8,586 nt of DNA from RBG-16-66-20 sp035517595 (lineage in GTDB: Bacteria > Pseudomonadota > Gammaproteobacteria > Burkholderiales > SG8-39): contig DATIYN010000137.1 of NCBI GenBank assembly GCA_035517595.1, positions 1 to 8,586 of the forward strand, in the 5' to 3' direction. The position numbers and the translations under genes were made by a program. How positions within the stretch are numbered: the first letter of the stretch is position 1; the number at the start of each line of letters is the position of its first letter. Below the pieces are notes generated by a model. It saw nothing but the letters and a program-made list of their open reading frames with translations. It did no database searches and had not been told where the DNA came from. This document shows, piece by piece, positions 6,677-8,586 of this stretch.

Positions 6677-7788
6677 TGGAACTGGCCGCCCTCTCGCCCC
6701 GCCGCATCGCCCGGCGCCTGACGGCCGGCGTCGACGGCCCGCTGCTCGCGCTGAGCCTCGCGCTCGCGGCGGTGGGGCTCGCGACGCTGTTCTCCGCGAG
6801 CTACGAGAGCCCGGGGCGCGTCACCGCGCAGCTCGCCAACCTCGCGGTCGCGCTCGCGGCGATGTGGCTGGTCGCGCAGATTCCGCCGCAGACGCTCATG
6901 CGCTTCGCGGTGCCGGCCTACCTCGTGGGCCTCGTGCTGCTCGTCGCGGTCGCGCTGGCCGGCGAGGTGGTGAACGGCGCGCGCCGCTGGCTGCACGTCG
7001 GCGTCACGCGCTTCCAGCCCTCGGAAATGATGAAGCTCGCGCTGCCGATGATGCTGGCGTGGTACTTCCACAAGCACGAGGCGACGCTGCGCATGCGCGA
7101 TTTCGCGGTCGCCGCGCTGCTGCTCGTGCTGCCGGTGCTGCTCATCGCGCGCCAGCCCGACCTCGGCACCGCGGTGCTCGTCGCGGCGGCGGGCTTCTAC
7201 GTGATCTTCTTCGCCGGCATCGGCTGGCGCGTGCTCGTCACCCTGGGTGCGCTGGGCGTGGCGAGCCTGTTCCCGCTGTGGGGCATGCTGCACGACTACC
7301 AGCGCAAGCGCATCCTCACGCTCATCGACCCCTCGCAGGACCCGCTCGGCGCCGGCTACCACACGATCCAGTCGACGATCGCGGTGGGCTCGGGCGGCCT
7401 CACGGGCAAGGGCTGGCTGCACGGCACGCAGACGCATCTGGAGTTCATTCCGGAGCGCCATACCGATTTCATCTTTGCGGTCTACTCCGAGGAGTTCGGC
7501 CTCATCGGCAACGCGATCCTGGTCACGCTCTACACGCTGCTCGTCGCGCGCGGCCTGATGATCGCCGCGAACGCCGCCACGTTCTACGCGCGCCTGCTCT
7601 CCGCGGCCGTCACGCTGATGTTTTTCACCTACGCCTTCGTCAACATGGGCATGGTCTCGGGCATCCTGCCCGTGGTCGGCGTGCCGCTGCCGTTCATCTC
7701 CTACGGCGGCTCGTCGCTGCTGACCCTCTTCATCGGCGTGGGCATCCTCATGAGCGCGCACAGCCACCGTCGCCTCGTGCAGACGTAG
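6676..7788 (+). CDS. rodA: Peptidoglycan glycosyltransferase RodA (SEDS family)
   Basis: RodA polymerises lipid II into glycan strands in the inner membrane and works as a complex with PBP2. The 370 residues are hydrophobic with about ten membrane segments, normal for RodA. SEDS signatures are present: NGARRWLHVG (100-109), FQPSEMMKL (113-121), ARQPDLGTA (158-166), GYHTIQSTIAVGSGGLTGKG (227-246), and PERHTDFIFAVYSEEFG (259-275). Asp264 in the latter corresponds to the catalytic Asp262 of E. coli RodA. The C-terminal PVVGVPLPFISYGGSSLL (332-349) is also a family hallmark. The ATG overlaps the mrdA stop by 1 nt (TGATG), and AGGG lies 6 nt upstream, so both coupling and direct initiation are possible. 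It is the last gene of the operon, and a likely terminator begins inside its final codons. RodA rather than FtsW is chosen because of the neighbouring mrdA and mreBCD. Confidence 0.97.
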   Translation: MELAALSPRRIARRLTAGVDGPLLALSLALAAVGLATLFSASYESPGRVTAQLANLAVALAAMWLVAQIPPQTLMRFAVPAYLVGLVLLVAVALAGEVVNGARRWLHVGVTRFQPSEMMKLALPMMLAWYFHKHEATLRMRDFAVAALLLVLPVLLIARQPDLGTAVLVAAAGFYVIFFAGIGWRVLVTLGALGVASLFPLWGMLHDYQRKRILTLIDPSQDPLGAGYHTIQSTIAVGSGGLTGKGWLHGTQTHLEFIPERHTDFIFAVYSEEFGLIGNAILVTLYTLLVARGLMIAANAATFYARLLSAAVTLMFFTYAFVNMGMVSGILPVVGVPLPFISYGGSSLLTLFIGVGILMSAHSHRRLVQT

Positions 7789-7799
7789 CGCGGATTTTT
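7767..7799 (+). terminator. Probable intrinsic terminator overlapping the rodA stop
   Basis: CCG-(T)-CGC at 7767-7773 pairs with GCGCGG at 7788-7793, and an inner CGT/ACG stem (7776-7778 with 7783-7785) closes a GCAG loop. A 2x2 mismatch and one bulged T interrupt the helix. The stem is followed by A and five Ts (7795-7799). The rodA TAG (7786-7788) lies inside the 3' half of the structure, so termination would occur just past the stop. The imperfect stem and short T-run keep confidence moderate. Confidence 0.5.
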
Positions 7800-7832
7800 G
7801 CGAGGCAGCACGAATTTGAAAGCTGCCTTCGC
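7800..7832 (+). other. Second hairpin immediately after the rodA terminator
   Basis: GCGAGGCAGC (7800-7809) pairs with GCTGCCTTCGC (7822-7832), ten base pairs with a single bulged T, around a 12-nt loop. No T-run follows on either strand. It could stabilise the 3' end of the operon transcript or help Rho-dependent ending. It is upstream of the proposed aceA promoter and so probably not part of the aceA leader. Confidence 0.4.
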
Positions 7833-7878
7833 ATCGTGAAACGTCAGTGTCTTAAATAGCTGTAAATCCTTGTTTTAT

Positions 7879-7898
7879 TTCCATTTCAGAATGTGGAA
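7879..7898. repeat. Inverted repeat TTCCA-N10-TGGAA upstream of aceA
   Basis: TTCCA (7879-7883) and TGGAA (7894-7898) form a perfect dyad with a 10-bp centre, in an AT-rich patch just upstream of the candidate aceA -35. Half-sites 15 bp centre to centre would be unusual for a simple dimer on one face. I cannot assign a regulator. Confidence 0.3.
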
Positions 7899-7906
7899 TG
7901 ATGATG

Positions 7907-7936
7907 TTGCTACGCGTCAAACTGGCCCGGTATCTT
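7907..7936 (+). promoter_or_regulatory. Candidate sigma-70 promoter for aceA
   Basis: TTGCTA (7907-7912) and TATCTT (7931-7936) each match 4 of 6 consensus bases with an 18-bp spacer. A start near 7943 would give a leader of about 29 nt. The match is weak, and the AT-rich sequence further upstream (7850-7880) could hold another promoter. Confidence 0.3.
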
Positions 7937-7962
7937 CTGTGCTTTCAACGCCTTACTTCCAT

Positions 7963-7966
7963 GGAG
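7963..7966 (+). promoter_or_regulatory. Ribosome binding site of aceA
   Basis: GGAG lies 5 nt before the ATG at 7972. An ATG at 7961 overlaps this site but is in another frame and meets TGA after four codons, so 7972 is the start. Confidence 0.7.
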
Positions 7967-7971
7967 AACGG

Positions 7972-8586
7972 ATGAATCGTCAAGAAGAGATCGCGCAGCT
8001 GCAGAAGGACTGGACCCAGAACCCGCGCTGGAAGGGCATCAAGCGGGGCTACGACGCCGCCGACGTAGTGGCGCTGCGCGGAAGCCTGAAGATCGAGCAC
8101 ACGCTGGCGAAAGTCGGCGCCGAGAAGCTCTGGAAGAAGTGCAACGAGATGCCGTTCGTGAATTCCCTCGGCGCGCTCACGGGCAACCAGGCCATGCAGC
8201 AAGTACGCGCGGGCGTGCCCGCGATCTACCTCTCGGGCTGGCAGGTGGCGGCCGACGCGAACGACTCGCTCTCCATGTACCCGGACCAGTCGCTCTACGC
8301 GACCACGTCGGTGCCCTCGGTGGTGAAGCGCATCAACAACGCGCTCATGCGCCAGGACCAGATCCAGACGATGGAAGGCCGCAGCGACATCGACTGGTTC
8401 GCGCCGATCGTGGCCGACGCCGAGTCGGGCTTCGGCGGCGTGCTGAACGCGTTCGAGCTCATGAAGGCGATGATCGACGCGGGCGCCGCGGGCGTGCACT
8501 TCGAGGACCAGCTCGCCTCGGTGAAGAAGTGCGGCCACATGGGCGGCAAGGTGCTGGTGCCGACGCAGGAAGCGGTGCAGAAGCTC
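7972..8586 (+). CDS. aceA: Isocitrate lyase, 3' end outside window
   Basis: Isocitrate lyase splits isocitrate into succinate and glyoxylate, the first step of the glyoxylate shunt, which allows growth on acetate and fatty acids. The frame is open from the ATG at 7972 to the window end (205 codons; the whole enzyme is usually about 430). The N-terminus (MNRQEEIAQLQKDW) and body follow proteobacterial AceA closely: SLGALTG (65-71), YLSGWQVAADAN (86-97), MYPDQSLY (102-109), the metal-site region IVADAESGFGGVLNAFELMK (146-165) with Asp149, and HFEDQLASVKKCGHMGGK (176-193). The KKCGH catalytic signature is at 185-189, with the active-site Cys187. It has its own Shine-Dalgarno and a 183-nt upstream gap with terminator-like structures, so it is probably transcribed separately from rodA. 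No regulator is encoded in the window, so its control is unknown. Confidence 0.96.
   Translation, partial: MNRQEEIAQLQKDWTQNPRWKGIKRGYDAADVVALRGSLKIEHTLAKVGAEKLWKKCNEMPFVNSLGALTGNQAMQQVRAGVPAIYLSGWQVAADANDSLSMYPDQSLYATTSVPSVVKRINNALMRQDQIQTMEGRSDIDWFAPIVADAESGFGGVLNAFELMKAMIDAGAAGVHFEDQLASVKKCGHMGGKVLVPTQEAVQKL

Noticed and set aside
6864..7859. 331-codon plus-strand frame overlapping rodA
   Set aside because: It is a +1-type shadow of rodA with Arg/Ala/His-rich composition and no motifs. RodA in the other frame is complete.
7923..7944. Possible sigma-54 promoter before aceA (GG at 7929-7930, GC at 7941-7942, 10 nt apart)
   Set aside because: Only the GG and GC dinucleotides fit; the surrounding bases do not match TGGCAC-N5-TTGC well.
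1..8586. Search for mobile elements, CRISPR repeats, tRNA or rRNA genes and toxin-antitoxin or defence genes
   Set aside because: No such signatures were seen. Apart from the intergenic regions described, the window is filled by conserved core genes of uniform composition plus one unrecognised exported protein.

Overview
The window is a high-GC stretch of bacterial chromosome (about two-thirds G+C by eye) carrying core housekeeping genes. Gene order and protein sequence suggest a betaproteobacterium. A gatC-gatA operon diverges from mreB-mreC-mreD-mrdA-rodA, an arrangement I know from Burkholderiales and relatives. The MreB and MreC N-termini (MFGFLRSYFSNDLAIDLGTA; MEHTPPPFFNRGP) are of the betaproteobacterial type. 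I cannot name a genus.

Layout. Positions 1-287 (minus): the 5' part of a gene for a small exported protein I do not recognise, overlapping the gatA stop by 4 nt. 284-1756 (minus): gatA. 1757-2056 (minus): gatC. 2057-2220: a 164-bp divergent control region with a near-symmetric -10 box readable on both strands, a 7-bp direct repeat spaced 22 bp, and a small hairpin against the gatC start. 2221-7788 (plus): mreB, mreC, mreD, mrdA (PBP2) and rodA, the complete elongasome core. It is tightly packed: the only gap of note is 38 nt between mreB and mreC, which holds a GC-rich hairpin, and the last two junctions are TGATG stop/start overlaps. 7767-7832: a probable intrinsic terminator overlapping the end of rodA, then a second hairpin. 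7833-7971: a relatively AT-rich leader with a candidate promoter and an inverted repeat. 7972-8586 (plus): the first 205 codons of aceA (isocitrate lyase), cut by the window end.

How the genes work together. MreB filaments under the inner membrane, with MreC and MreD, position and activate the RodA glycosyltransferase and PBP2 transpeptidase to build side-wall peptidoglycan in a rod-shaped cell. GatC and GatA are two of the three subunits of the tRNA-dependent amidotransferase; gatB is not in the window. AceA opens the glyoxylate shunt and is functionally separate.

I see no mobile element, CRISPR array, RNA gene, frameshifted gene or compositional island. Nothing here amounts to a new biological system. 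The points worth a second look are the small secreted-protein gene coupled to gatA, the architecture of the divergent promoter, the intercistronic and terminal hairpins, the oppositely charged tails of MreC and PBP2, and the aceA leader.
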